From contig JAFSXU010000034.1 in assembly GCA_017443895.1 (NCBI GenBank), positions 1 through 64,000 of the forward strand: DNA of 64,000 bases, read 5' to 3'. The translations under genes and the position numbers were made by a program. Source of the stretch: Clostridia bacterium (GTDB lineage: Bacteria > Bacillota > Clostridia > UBA1381). Shown here piece after piece: positions 7,807 to 15,920 of the stretch. The notes beneath the pieces are model-generated. The model did no database searches and was not told the origin of the DNA. It saw nothing but the letters and a program-made list of their open reading frames with translations. Position 1 is the first letter of the stretch; the number at the start of each line of letters is the position of its first letter.

Positions 7807-10335
7807 ATGGCAAAAAAAGCACAAGAGCAAGAGCTTGATATGTCAATAATCGAGAACCAAAAGATTGTTGATGTTGATCTTGACAGAGAAATGAAGAAAG
7901 CGTACATTGACTATGCAATGAGCGTTATTGTGAGCCGTGCCCTGCCTGATGTAAGAGACGGTCTGAAGCCTGTTCACAGACGAATATTATACGATATGTA
8001 CGAATCAAATCTTCTTTATGAAAATGATTTCAGAAAATCAGCCGCAACCGTCGGTGATGTGTTGGCAAAATACCACCCTCACGGCGACGCTTCGGTTTAT
8101 GATGCAATGGTGCGTTTGGGACAAAGCTTCTCACTTCGGTATCCGTTGGTACAGCCAAAGGGTAACTTCGGTTCAATAGACGGTGACCCGCCTGCGGCTT
8201 ATCGTTATACTGAGGCGAAAATGTCAAAGATAGCCGCAGTTATGCTCTCTGATATTGAAAAGGACACGGTTGAGTTTGTACCAAACTATGACGATAAATT
8301 AAAAGAGCCCGATGTCTTACCGTCAAGATTTCCAAATCTCTTGGTAAACGGTTCGTCAGGTATTGCGGTAGGTATGGCGACAAATATTCCGCCTCATAAC
8401 CTTACAGAGGTAATTGACGGAATTATAGCAACAATTGACGACCCTATGATTACCATAGACGAGCTTACAAACTACATCAAAGGTCCTGACTTCCCCACAG
8501 GCGGTGTTATTATGGGTATGAGCGGTATCCGTTCAGCTTATAACACAGGCCGCGGCAGAATTATAATGCGCGCAAAGGCGGAGATTGAGGAAACAAAAGA
8601 CGGAAGATACAGAATACATGTTACGGAGCTTCCCTATCAGGTAAACAAACTAAAGCTTGAGCGTCACATAAACGAGCTTGTCCGTGACGGTAAAATTGAT
8701 GGCATTTCATCAACAAGGGATGAATCGACAGCAGATATTCATTTCTTTATCAATCTTAAAAAGGACGCAAATCCGCAGATTGTATTAAACAACCTCTACA
8801 GTCTTACACAGATGCAGGAAACATTTGGTGTTATCTTGCTTGCGCTGGTTGACAAGACACCGAAAATTTTAAATCTTCGTGAGATGGTTGACTACTACAT
8901 CGCACATCAGGAGGATGTAATAAAGCGCCGTACAACGCATGAGCTTAATAAAGCAAAAGAAAGAGCGCACATCTTAGAGGGTTACAAGACCGTTATTGAC
9001 AATATTGACGAGGTTATAAGCATTATCAGAAACTCCCAAAGCATTCCCGATTCAAAGGCGAGATTATGCGAGAGGTTTGGCATAGACGATATTCAGGCTA
9101 CCGCAATCGTTCAGATGCAATTAGGCCGTTTATCGGGTATGGAGCGTGATAAGATTGAAACCGAGTACAACGAGCTTCTTACAAAGATTGCAGGCTATGA
9201 GGATATATTGGCACACGAATCAAAGGTGCTTGAAATTGTTAAAAATGACCTGCTTGACATAAGAGCAAAATACGGTGATGAGCGACGCACGGATATTGAG
9301 CCGTTCTTTGACGATTTAGACGATGAGTCTCTTATTGAGCAGGAGGACATTGTTGTTACTCTTACAAACCGTGGCTATGTAAAGAGATTGAGAGTTGATA
9401 CTTACAAATCACAAAACCGTGGCGGAAGAGGTGTTACAGGCATCACAACACGGGAAGAGGATTTTGTTGAGCATATTCTTACCGCCTCAACTCATGACCA
9501 TATCCTGTTCTTTACAAACCGTGGTATTGTATATTCGCTAAAGGGTTACAGAATACCCGAGGCAAGCAGGCAGGCAAAGGGTACGCCTATTGTCAATATG
9601 CTACCTCTTGAAGCAGGCGAAAAGATTTCTGCAATGATTTCTGTTTCCGAGTTTAGCGAGGACTGGTTCTTAACCTTTGTTACAAGAAACGGTATCATAA
9701 AGAAAACCGACCTTATGGCATATTCAAGAATCCGTTCAGGCGGGCTTCGCGCTATCGAGCTTGACGATAATGATGAGCTTATAAATGTTAAGTTTACAAA
9801 TACCGACATTGAAATGATTATTGCAACTCACAATGCAATGTCTGTAAGGTTTAAGGTAAGCGATGTAAGGCCTACGGGCAGAACAACAAGAGGCGTAAGG
9901 GCGATAAGATTAAAGCCGGGCGATTATGTTATCGGCGCATCAATCCTGCTTCCTGACACAACTCTTCTATGCGTTACCGAAAACGGTTACGGCAAAAAGA
10001 CAGACCTTGACGAATACAGGGTACAATCCCGTGGCGGTACAGGCATATTCACCTACAAGCTCACCGAAAAGACGGGACATCTTGCGGCAATTAAGACTAT
10101 TACCGACAATGACGATATTATGCTTGTTACATCCGAGGGTGTAATTATCCGTATGCATGCTGACACTATAAGCACTTACTCACGCCAGACACAGGGCGTA
10201 CGCCTTATGCGTCTTGACGAGGGGGTTAAGGTTGTAAGCATCGCAAAGACGGACAGATACGAAGAAACCGAAGATGTGCAAGGCACTGAAGAAAACAGTA
10301 ATGATACTGAAGCAAAAGAAGGAGATAATGAATAA
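7807..10335 (+). CDS. gyrA: DNA gyrase subunit A
   Basis: An 842-residue GyrA of normal length. It has an N-terminal winged-helix and tower region and the catalytic tyrosine at about residue 134 (AAYRYTEAKMS). The quinolone-binding segment HPHGDASVYDAM is at 90-101, the GyrA-box-like QNRGGRGVTG is near 538, and C-terminal beta-pinwheel blades run to about 810. An acidic tail of about 30 residues closes the protein. With GyrB it introduces negative supercoils into DNA. RBS TAGGAGGA lies about six bases before ATG. At the position of E. coli Ser83 this protein has Ala95, followed by Ser96 and then Asp99. gyrB is not in the window. The next gene starts within the stop codon (TAATG). Confidence 0.97.
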   Translation: MAKKAQEQELDMSIIENQKIVDVDLDREMKKAYIDYAMSVIVSRALPDVRDGLKPVHRRILYDMYESNLLYENDFRKSAATVGDVLAKYHPHGDASVYDAMVRLGQSFSLRYPLVQPKGNFGSIDGDPPAAYRYTEAKMSKIAAVMLSDIEKDTVEFVPNYDDKLKEPDVLPSRFPNLLVNGSSGIAVGMATNIPPHNLTEVIDGIIATIDDPMITIDELTNYIKGPDFPTGGVIMGMSGIRSAYNTGRGRIIMRAKAEIEETKDGRYRIHVTELPYQVNKLKLERHINELVRDGKIDGISSTRDESTADIHFFINLKKDANPQIVLNNLYSLTQMQETFGVILLALVDKTPKILNLREMVDYYIAHQEDVIKRRTTHELNKAKERAHILEGYKTVIDNIDEVISIIRNSQSIPDSKARLCERFGIDDIQATAIVQMQLGRLSGMERDKIETEYNELLTKIAGYEDILAHESKVLEIVKNDLLDIRAKYGDERRTDIEPFFDDLDDESLIEQEDIVVTLTNRGYVKRLRVDTYKSQNRGGRGVTGITTREEDFVEHILTASTHDHILFFTNRGIVYSLKGYRIPEASRQAKGTPIVNMLPLEAGEKISAMISVSEFSEDWFLTFVTRNGIIKKTDLMAYSRIRSGGLRAIELDDNDELINVKFTNTDIEMIIATHNAMSVRFKVSDVRPTGRTTRGVRAIRLKPGDYVIGASILLPDTTLLCVTENGYGKKTDLDEYRVQSRGGTGIFTYKLTEKTGHLAAIKTITDNDDIMLVTSEGVIIRMHADTISTYSRQTQGVRLMRLDEGVKVVSIAKTDRYEETEDVQGTEENSNDTEAKEGDNE

Positions 10336-11159
10336 TGAAAAAGATTTCAATTAGCTTAGCTCTTATTCTTACCATGGTTATGGTTTTATGCGGTTGCGAT
10401 AATTCCAACAAACCAACCGCATCACCCGAGCCTACAAAAAAACCAATGAGCGAGGAGCTAAAAAAACTCACGCAAAATACCGTGGATGCAACCATTACGC
10501 TCAGTAGCGGTGATGAGATAAATCTCGAGCTCTACCCCGACCTTGCGCCGGACACGGTTGAAAATTTCATTTCCCTTGCAAATGAAGGCTTTTATGACGG
10601 TACAATCTTCCACAGAGTTATACCCGGTTTTGTAATCCAGGGCGGTGGTTATGACGAGGACTTAAACTCGTTAAAGGCAGATACAATAATCGGCGAGTTT
10701 ACATCAAACGGTTTTGTAAATGAGTTACCACATGAGCGTGGCGTTATATCAATGGCAAGAATTTCAAGCGATCCCGACAGTGCTACAAGCCAGTTCTTTA
10801 TTATGCTTGAGGATACGCCGGCACTTGACGGCGACTACGCCGCATTCGGAAAGGTTAAAGACGATATGAGCCTTGCCGTTATTGACGATATTGCAATGGT
10901 AAGAACAGGCTCCGTTTCAAGCGTTGGTCTTGAAGATGTGCCTGTATCCCCTGTTGTTATCCGTTCAATAACAATTTCATCATCCGACGAATCAATACCT
11001 CAAACAAAAAGCAAGAAATCATCAGATGATGAGGATGAGGACATTTTCGCAATAGACGACGATGAAGAAGATGATGACGATGATGAATTGACAGAGGCTG
11101 AAATAGAAAAGATAGAGGATATGTTTTCAACCGACAAATCTTCAAAAACAACATCTTGA
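10335..11159 (+). CDS. Cyclophilin-type peptidyl-prolyl isomerase lipoprotein
   Basis: A 274-residue protein. A lipoprotein signal peptide is followed by the lipobox LCGC (Cys at about 20) and a Pro/Thr linker. A cyclophilin domain occupies residues 50-215 (FHRVIPGFVIQGGGYDED, GVISMAR, ATSQFFIMLEDTPALDGDYAAFGKV). The C-terminal tail of about 60 residues is extremely acidic (DDEDEDIFAIDDDEEDDDDDE). It should sit on the outer face of the membrane and assist folding of exported proteins. Its domain resembles that of the cytoplasmic cyclophilin encoded next to it, so the two probably arose by duplication. The role of the acidic tail, perhaps calcium binding, is inference. Confidence 0.9.
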   Translation: MKKISISLALILTMVMVLCGCDNSNKPTASPEPTKKPMSEELKKLTQNTVDATITLSSGDEINLELYPDLAPDTVENFISLANEGFYDGTIFHRVIPGFVIQGGGYDEDLNSLKADTIIGEFTSNGFVNELPHERGVISMARISSDPDSATSQFFIMLEDTPALDGDYAAFGKVKDDMSLAVIDDIAMVRTGSVSSVGLEDVPVSPVVIRSITISSSDESIPQTKSKKSSDDEDEDIFAIDDDEEDDDDDELTEAEIEKIEDMFSTDKSSKTTS

Positions 11160-11176
11160 AGAAAGGATAAATAATT

Positions 11177-11656
11177 ATGAAAATTGAAATAGAAATGGAA
11201 AACGGCGGTATTATAACCGCCGAGCTATATCCCGAAATTGCACCGAAAACTGTAGATAACTTTATCGGACTTATTGAAGACAATTTCTTTGACGGACTGA
11301 TTTTTCACCGTGTTATCCCCGGATTTATGATTCAGGGCGGCGGTTATGACGCTGACGGAAACCATAAGGATGCACCGTCAATAAGTGGTGAGTTTACATC
11401 AAACGGTTTTACAAACAACCTAAAGCATGAGCGCGGTGTGCTGTCAATGGCAAGAACAATGTTCCCAAACAGCGCTTCAAGCCAGTTCTTTATTATGCAT
11501 GACGATGCTCCGCACCTTGACGGACAGTATGCAGGCTTTGGCAGGGTAATTGACGGTATGGATGTCGTTGATGAGATTGCCGAGACTCCTACAGATTATC
11601 AGGATAAGCCTGTTGATGATTGTATTATTAAGACAATGCGAATTATTGAAAACTGA
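11177..11656 (+). CDS. ppiB: Cyclophilin-type peptidyl-prolyl isomerase
   Basis: A 159-residue stand-alone cyclophilin without signal peptide. Family motifs are FHRVIPGFMIQGGGYDADG, GEFTSNGF, GVLSMARTMFPNSASSQFFIMHDDAPHLDGQYAGFGRVI. It catalyses cis-trans isomerisation of prolyl bonds in the cytoplasm. AAAGGATA precedes the ATG. The gene is 17 bases after the lipoprotein cyclophilin and is probably in the same operon as gyrA. Transcription probably ends at the hairpins that belong to the neighbouring IS element. Confidence 0.93.
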   Translation: MKIEIEMENGGIITAELYPEIAPKTVDNFIGLIEDNFFDGLIFHRVIPGFMIQGGGYDADGNHKDAPSISGEFTSNGFTNNLKHERGVLSMARTMFPNSASSQFFIMHDDAPHLDGQYAGFGRVIDGMDVVDEIAETPTDYQDKPVDDCIIKTMRIIEN

Positions 11657-11665
11657 GTAAATCAT

Positions 11666-11737
11666 AACCACCAGTAAACTGGTGGTTTGCACAGCCCCTA
11701 TAAGGGGCTATTACAGGCTTAGTCCCTCGAAGGGACT
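11666..11737. repeat. Right-end hairpins of the IS200-type element
   Basis: Three perfect hairpins stand in a row: AACCACCAGT/ACTGGTGGTT (11666-11687, loop AA), GCCCCT/AGGGGC (11694-11708) and AGTCCCT/AGGGACT (11721-11737). IS200/IS605 transposases recognise subterminal single-strand hairpins of this kind. One of the three is likely the right-end recognition hairpin. Confidence 0.65.
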
Positions 11738-11770
11738 CTGAAAGGTTTGCCACCGCATTACTATCTCAGG

Positions 11771-11799
11771 CAGCCGCTCTCGTGCGGCTGTCTTTTTTT
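11771..11799 (+). terminator. Terminator between ppiB and tnpA
   Basis: CAGCCGC pairs with GCGGCTG around TCTCGT, followed by TCTTTTTTT on the plus strand. It would stop transcripts entering from the gyrA-ppiB operon before they run antisense through tnpA. Confidence 0.75.
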
Positions 11800-11801
11800 G
11801 C

Positions 11802-12272
11802 CTACTTTCTCTCGCTACCTGTAAACGGGTCCATATATTCTTTCAGACTGATTTGATCTGATGCATAGTCTTCTTCTAACTGATTTCGGATATACTCCGC
11901 TATTACCTTTTTATTTCGCCCAACTGTATCCACATAGTATCCTCTACACCAGAAATGCCTTGAGCCATACTTATACTTTAAATTAGCATGCCTATCAAAT
12001 ATCTTTAGTGAACTTTTTCCCTTGAGAAACCCCATAAACTGTGCTATACTTAAATATGGCGGAATACTTACCAGCATATGTATATGGTCAGGGCACGCCT
12101 CCGCTTCTATTATTTCTACTTTCTTTTGTTCACACAATTTGCGGAGTATTTCCCCCACATCTCGCCTGATTTTACCATATATTTCTTTTCTTCTGTATTT
12201 CGGTGCAAATACTATGTGATATTGACATCTGTACCTTGAATGTGCTGTGCTTTTTATTTCGTTCTTTTCTAT
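11802..12272 (-). CDS. tnpA: IS200/IS605-family transposase TnpA (Y1 type)
   Basis: The 156-residue product carries the HUH motif (ACPDHIHMLVSIPP), the FMGFLKGKSS segment, the FWCRGYY segment and the catalytic tyrosine (YYVDTVGRNKKVIAEYIRNQ). The family cuts and rejoins single-stranded DNA during replication. The reading frame is open from 12272, and family homology (KSTAHSRYRCQYHIVFAPKY) begins there. No ATG, GTG or TTG lies at that end. The best initiation codon is ATA at 12270-12272, nine bases after GGAGG. A GTG at 12156-12158 would remove 38 conserved residues. The gene therefore looks intact but poorly translated. Confidence 0.85.
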   Translation of the reverse strand: MEKNEIKSTAHSRYRCQYHIVFAPKYRRKEIYGKIRRDVGEILRKLCEQKKVEIIEAEACPDHIHMLVSIPPYLSIAQFMGFLKGKSSLKIFDRHANLKYKYGSRHFWCRGYYVDTVGRNKKVIAEYIRNQLEEDYASDQISLKEYMDPFTGSERK

Positions 12273-12280
12273 TGTTAAAA

Positions 12281-12342
12281 ACCTCCGTGATATATTTTTA
12301 GTAATGCGGTCGCCAAACCTTTTACTATTATATCACGGAGGT
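12281..12342 (-). promoter_or_regulatory. Hairpin masking the tnpA ribosome binding site
   Basis: ACCTCCGTGATATA (12281-12294) and TATATCACGGAGGT (12329-12342) form a 14-bp perfect stem. Inside it TAGTAA (12299-12304) and TTACTA (12322-12327) form a second, 6-bp stem. In tnpA mRNA the 3' arm contains the GGAGG of the gene, so it is paired and hidden. This matches the known control of IS200 tnpA by a 5'-leader stem-loop that blocks the RBS. Confidence 0.75.
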
Positions 12343-12368
12343 TTTCTTTTGCTAAAGCCTTTTTTCTT

Positions 12369-12387
12369 CCTCCGGTATAACCGGAGG
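12369..12387. repeat. Left-end hairpin of the IS200-type element
   Basis: CCTCCGGT pairs with ACCGGAGG around ATA. It resembles in size and position the right-end hairpin at 11666-11687 and marks the outer limit of the element. Confidence 0.6.
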
Positions 12388-12419
12388 TTTATTTCCACGC
12401 CTAAAGACGCCAAAAATTG

Positions 12420-12446
12420 AAGGCTGTTGCAATTTGCAACAGCCTT
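12420..12446. terminator. Terminator of the ABC-F-dtd operon (GGCTGTTGCA family)
   Basis: A near-perfect palindrome of 27 bases, AAGGCTGTTGCAA and TTGCAACAGCCTT around a single T. It lies 22 bases after the dtd stop on the minus strand and is followed there by CAATTTTT. Confidence 0.8.
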
Positions 12447-12468
12447 TGTTGTGTTTTGTAGCATAAAT

Positions 12469-12909
12469 TTATTTGCTTTCCAATATTATTGTAACAGGTC
12501 CGTCGTTTGATATTTCAACGCTCATATCTGCGCCGAACTCGCCCATTTGAACCTCCACGCCCATATTTCGTATGCAGTCTGCCATTTTCTCATACATTGC
12601 CTTTGCTCCTACAGGCTCCATAGCAGTGCCAAAGAACGGGCGTCTGCCATGTGAGCAATCGCCATACAAGGTAAACTGTGATATTAACAGTATACTTCCA
12701 CCGACATCTTTGATGTCCAAATTCATTTTTCCGTTCTCGTCCTCAAAGATACGCATATCAACAATCTTTTTTGCGATATACTCCATTTCCTTGTCGGTAT
12801 CGCCCTCACCTACGCCCAAGAGCACATTTAAACCTTTTCCAATCTCGCCTATTACCTTATTATCCACGCTTACCGCAGAATGTGTAACTCTTTGAATTAC
12901 CGCCCTCAT
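12469..12909 (-). CDS. dtd: D-aminoacyl-tRNA deacylase
   Basis: A 146-residue Dtd of standard length. Family motifs are MRAVIQRVTHSAVSVDNKVIGEIGKGLNVLLGV at the N-terminus, SQFTLYGD (catalytic region, about 78-85) and the C-terminal NDGPVTIILES (a variant of the usual NxGPVT motif). It hydrolyses D-amino acids wrongly attached to tRNA. The ATG overlaps the stop codon of the ABC-F gene by four bases, which implies coupled translation. Both gene products act on translation quality. Confidence 0.95.
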   Translation of the reverse strand: MRAVIQRVTHSAVSVDNKVIGEIGKGLNVLLGVGEGDTDKEMEYIAKKIVDMRIFEDENGKMNLDIKDVGGSILLISQFTLYGDCSHGRRPFFGTAMEPVGAKAMYEKMADCIRNMGVEVQMGEFGADMSVEISNDGPVTIILESK

Positions 12910-14822
12910 ATTTCATACCCACTTTCTTCTATTGTACTTTGCAGTTCCTCCCACTCTGAATACATCGTATCAAGAGTTTCGTTCATTTTGGCAATCTCGT
13001 CAGATATTTCGCCAAGCTTAATATAATCGGTTGCAATTTCGGGATTTTGAAGCTCCGTTTCTTTTACGGTTATTTTCTCCTCAAGCTCCGAAATTTCCTC
13101 CTCAACCTTTTTAAACCTGTTTATAACCTTCCGCTTTTGAGCCTGAGCTTTTTTCCTCTCCTGATAGTCAAGCTTTGCATCGCTGTCTGTTTTTATAATT
13201 GTTTCCTTTTCCTCAGCCTTGCGCTTTTCCAGAAACTCGTCATAGTTACCCAAAAAGCTGATTATTCCGTCAGGCGTCATATAGAGTATCCTGTCGGCAA
13301 GCTTATTTATAAAGTATCTGTCATGCGACACCATAAGCATTGTAGCATCATAGCCCGAGAGCGCATTCTCCAGAGCCTCCCGTGAATCAATATCCAAATG
13401 GTTTGTAGGCTCGTCCATAATAAGAAAATTATTTTTCTTTAGCATCAGCTTTGCAAGCTCAACTCTTGCGCGCTCGCCACCCGATAGCTTTTCAATTTTC
13501 TTAAATACATCCTCACCCTTAAACATAAACACGGCAAGAGCATTTCTAAGCTCCGTTAATGTCATATCGGAGTACTCGTCATAAAGCTCATCCAGCACCG
13601 TTTTTTCCATATCAAGGTTTTCCTGGAGCTGGTCATAATAGCCCGTTACAATATTTGCACCGATTGTTGCACTGCCCTGTGTAGGCTCATACATACCCAA
13701 AACTATTTTTAAAAATGTAGTTTTTCCGCAGCCGTTAGGACCTGTTAAAAATACCCTCTCACCTTTTTTTATAAACACATCTGCATTTTTAAACAGCGGT
13801 TCATTATCAAACGCTTTTGACAAGTTTTTGGTTATAAGTACATCCTGACCTCCGCCCTGCATAGCTTCAAATTTGAAACTCATAGCCTCCTGTTTGGCAT
13901 CAGGCTTTACAAGGTCTTTTTCCAACTTTTCAATAACCTTTAGCTTACTTTCAGCAGTTTTTATGTTCTTTTCCCTGTTCCAGCGCCTCTGCTGTTCTAC
14001 TATTCCTTCTAAGCGTTCTATTTCCTTTTTGGTGTTTTCGTAGCTTCGCTCCTCGCTCAACCGCTCAACTTCTGATTGGCGCATATATTCACTGTAGTTT
14101 CCGTTATATGTCCTGAGTCTTCCCGACCTTAGTTCAAAGGTCTTGTTTGTAACCCTATCAAGAAAATATCTGTCATGAGATATTACAACAAACGCACCGT
14201 TATATCCGCGCAGAAAGTCCTCCAGCCATTCAACACTGTCAATATCCAAATGGTTTGTCGGCTCGTCAAGCAGGAGTAAATTTGCACGGCTAAGCAACAG
14301 TTTACCAAGCGATACTCTTGTTTTCTGACCGCCCGACAGATTTGAAACACTAAGATTAAATTCCTCCTCCGAAAAGCCCAAGCCCAAGAGTGTACCCCTG
14401 ATTTTTGACTTATAATAAAATCCGTCAAGCTCGGAAAACTTATCCTGCAACTCCACCTGACGGTTTACAAGCGTCTCAATATCCCCGTTTTTATTCTCTA
14501 TATCAAAACGAAGCTCATCAAGCTGTTTTTCAATCTCGATAACCTCACAAAATGCAGTTGCAACCTCGTCCCATATGCTTAAATCACTGTCTGATAACGC
14601 ATATTGGTCAAGATAACCTATCGACAAATCCTTGTTCTTGAAAACCTCGCCGTTATCTGCATCAATATCACCTGTTATAATTTTAAACAGAGTGGATTTA
14701 CCGGCACCGTTTACTCCGACAAATCCAATTTTATCGCTATCCTCAATATTAAAGGATACATTATTAAATAACGCCTCGCCTGAAAATATCTTCTCTAAAT
14801 TTGAGCCGTTAAGAAGTATCAT
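12906..14822 (-). CDS. ABC-F family ATPase
   Basis: A 638-residue protein with two ABC modules and no membrane segment. Domain 1 has Walker A GVNGAGKST (about 35-43), signature LSGGQ and DEPTNHLD. Domain 2 has GPNGCGKTT (about 360), LSGGE and DEPTNHLD. The charged inter-domain linker (residues about 240-310) is typical of ABC-F proteins. A C-terminal coiled coil (RKKAQAQKRKVINRFKKVEEEISELEEK) is of the Uup/YdiF type. Such proteins act on stalled ribosomes, and some give antibiotic resistance by ribosome protection. The linker alone does not show resistance function. It starts at ATG 14820-14822 behind AAAGGA. Confidence 0.9.
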   Translation of the reverse strand: MILLNGSNLEKIFSGEALFNNVSFNIEDSDKIGFVGVNGAGKSTLFKIITGDIDADNGEVFKNKDLSIGYLDQYALSDSDLSIWDEVATAFCEVIEIEKQLDELRFDIENKNGDIETLVNRQVELQDKFSELDGFYYKSKIRGTLLGLGFSEEEFNLSVSNLSGGQKTRVSLGKLLLSRANLLLLDEPTNHLDIDSVEWLEDFLRGYNGAFVVISHDRYFLDRVTNKTFELRSGRLRTYNGNYSEYMRQSEVERLSEERSYENTKKEIERLEGIVEQQRRWNREKNIKTAESKLKVIEKLEKDLVKPDAKQEAMSFKFEAMQGGGQDVLITKNLSKAFDNEPLFKNADVFIKKGERVFLTGPNGCGKTTFLKIVLGMYEPTQGSATIGANIVTGYYDQLQENLDMEKTVLDELYDEYSDMTLTELRNALAVFMFKGEDVFKKIEKLSGGERARVELAKLMLKKNNFLIMDEPTNHLDIDSREALENALSGYDATMLMVSHDRYFINKLADRILYMTPDGIISFLGNYDEFLEKRKAEEKETIIKTDSDAKLDYQERKKAQAQKRKVINRFKKVEEEISELEEKITVKETELQNPEIATDYIKLGEISDEIAKMNETLDTMYSEWEELQSTIEESGYEI

Positions 14823-14899
14823 ACTAAAAATCCTTTCATTTCATACTGCCCTAATATTGTACCATAAAGATAGCCTATCGGCAAGATTTTTATTATTAT

Positions 14900-14928
14900 A
14901 AAAAAAGAAATCCGCAAAATGCGGATTT
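14900..14928 (-). terminator. Terminator of the rpsB-tsf operon
   Basis: AAATCCGC and GCGGATTT form the stem at 14908-14928. On the minus strand CTTTTTTT follows. The tsf stop is 72 bases upstream. Confidence 0.85.
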
Positions 14929-15000
14929 CAACATTACCTTTATTCAAGAATAAGCATTCGCTTTTGAACACTCTGCGCTAAAAGCATCAGTCACTTTGAT

Positions 15001-15897
15001 TTATTTTATCATTGAAGCAACCTCAGCCGCAAAATCCTCTTCCTTCTTCTCGATACCCTCGCCCTTTTCGATACGAGCATAATCAACAAGAGTGATTGTG
15101 CCGCCAAGCTCTTTGGCAACTGAATCAATGTACTGCTTAACACTCATATCGCCGTTCTTGACATATTCCTGTTCAAGCAAGCAGTTCTCTTTATAATACT
15201 TGTTAATTCTACCCATTACCATCTTCTTTGCGATTTCTTCAGGCTTACCCTCGTTCATAGCCTGAACAGTAAGGATTTCCTTCTCATGCTCAACAACCTC
15301 TGCAGGTACTGACTCGCGGTTTAAGTATGGAGCGTTCATAGCTGTAATCTGCATACAAACATCCTTACCCATTTCCTCAAAGCCCGGCTTATCAGCTACA
15401 TCTGTATCGAACTTAACAACAACGCCTATCTTACCCTCACCGTGAACATAAGTTACGCAGTCGCCCTCATATCTTACAAAACGACGGATATTCATATTCT
15501 CACCAATCTTTGCAATCTTCTCTGTAAGCATATCGCCGATTGTCATACCGTCAGCATCCATTGCCTTTAATGCTTCAACATCAGCAGGGTTGTTCTTTGC
15601 GATTGTCTTTGCAACAGTCTTTACAAAGTCAAGGAACTGGTCGTTCTTTGCAACAAAGTCAGTTTCTGCATTTACCTCAACAACAACTGACACCTTGCCC
15701 TCTGTGTATGCCATTACAATACCTTCAGCCGCAATTCTGCCTGCCTTCTTAGCTGCCTTTGCAAGACCTTTCTCTCTTAAATACTCAACAGCCTTATCCA
15801 TATCGCCGTTAGTCTCTGAAAGAGCCTTCTTACAGTCCATCATACCGCAGCCTGTCATTTCTCTTAACTCTTTAACACTCTGAGCTGTAATTGCCAT
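15001..15897 (-). CDS. tsf: Elongation factor Ts
   Basis: A 298-residue EF-Ts with the N-terminal UBA-like domain (VKELREMTGCGMMDCKKAL), the TDFVAKND motif at about residues 79-86 and a C-terminal dimerisation part. It exchanges GDP for GTP on EF-Tu. RBS GGAGGAAAT precedes ATG. It follows rpsB after 23 bases, which is the conserved bacterial order. Confidence 0.97.
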   Translation of the reverse strand: MAITAQSVKELREMTGCGMMDCKKALSETNGDMDKAVEYLREKGLAKAAKKAGRIAAEGIVMAYTEGKVSVVVEVNAETDFVAKNDQFLDFVKTVAKTIAKNNPADVEALKAMDADGMTIGDMLTEKIAKIGENMNIRRFVRYEGDCVTYVHGEGKIGVVVKFDTDVADKPGFEEMGKDVCMQITAMNAPYLNRESVPAEVVEHEKEILTVQAMNEGKPEEIAKKMVMGRINKYYKENCLLEQEYVKNGDMSVKQYIDSVAKELGGTITLVDYARIEKGEGIEKKEEDFAAEVASMIK

Positions 15898-15920
15898 TTT
15901 CTATTTCCTCCGATTATCTA

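Larger units (their letters stand above)
11741..12323. repeat. Inverted pair of 23/24-base sequences flanking tnpA
   Basis: The right copy starts AAAGGTTTGCCACCGCATTA (11741-11763). The left copy, read on the minus strand, starts AAAGGTTTGGCGACCGCATT (12299-12323). They differ by one inserted base and one or two changes. Because they are inverted, the leader and trailer of tnpA mRNA are complementary. The left copy forms the loop region of the RBS-masking hairpin. Confidence 0.7.
11660..12395 (-). mobile_element. IS200/IS605-family insertion sequence (tnpA only, IS200 type)
   Basis: The element consists of one Y1 transposase gene, subterminal hairpins on both sides (11666-11687 and 12369-12387) and an RBS-masking hairpin before tnpA. 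There is no tnpB. Exact ends cannot be fixed without an empty-site comparison. The limits given run from just after the ppiB stop to just beyond the left-end hairpin. It lies between ppiB and the dtd terminator and interrupts no gene. Confidence 0.8.
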
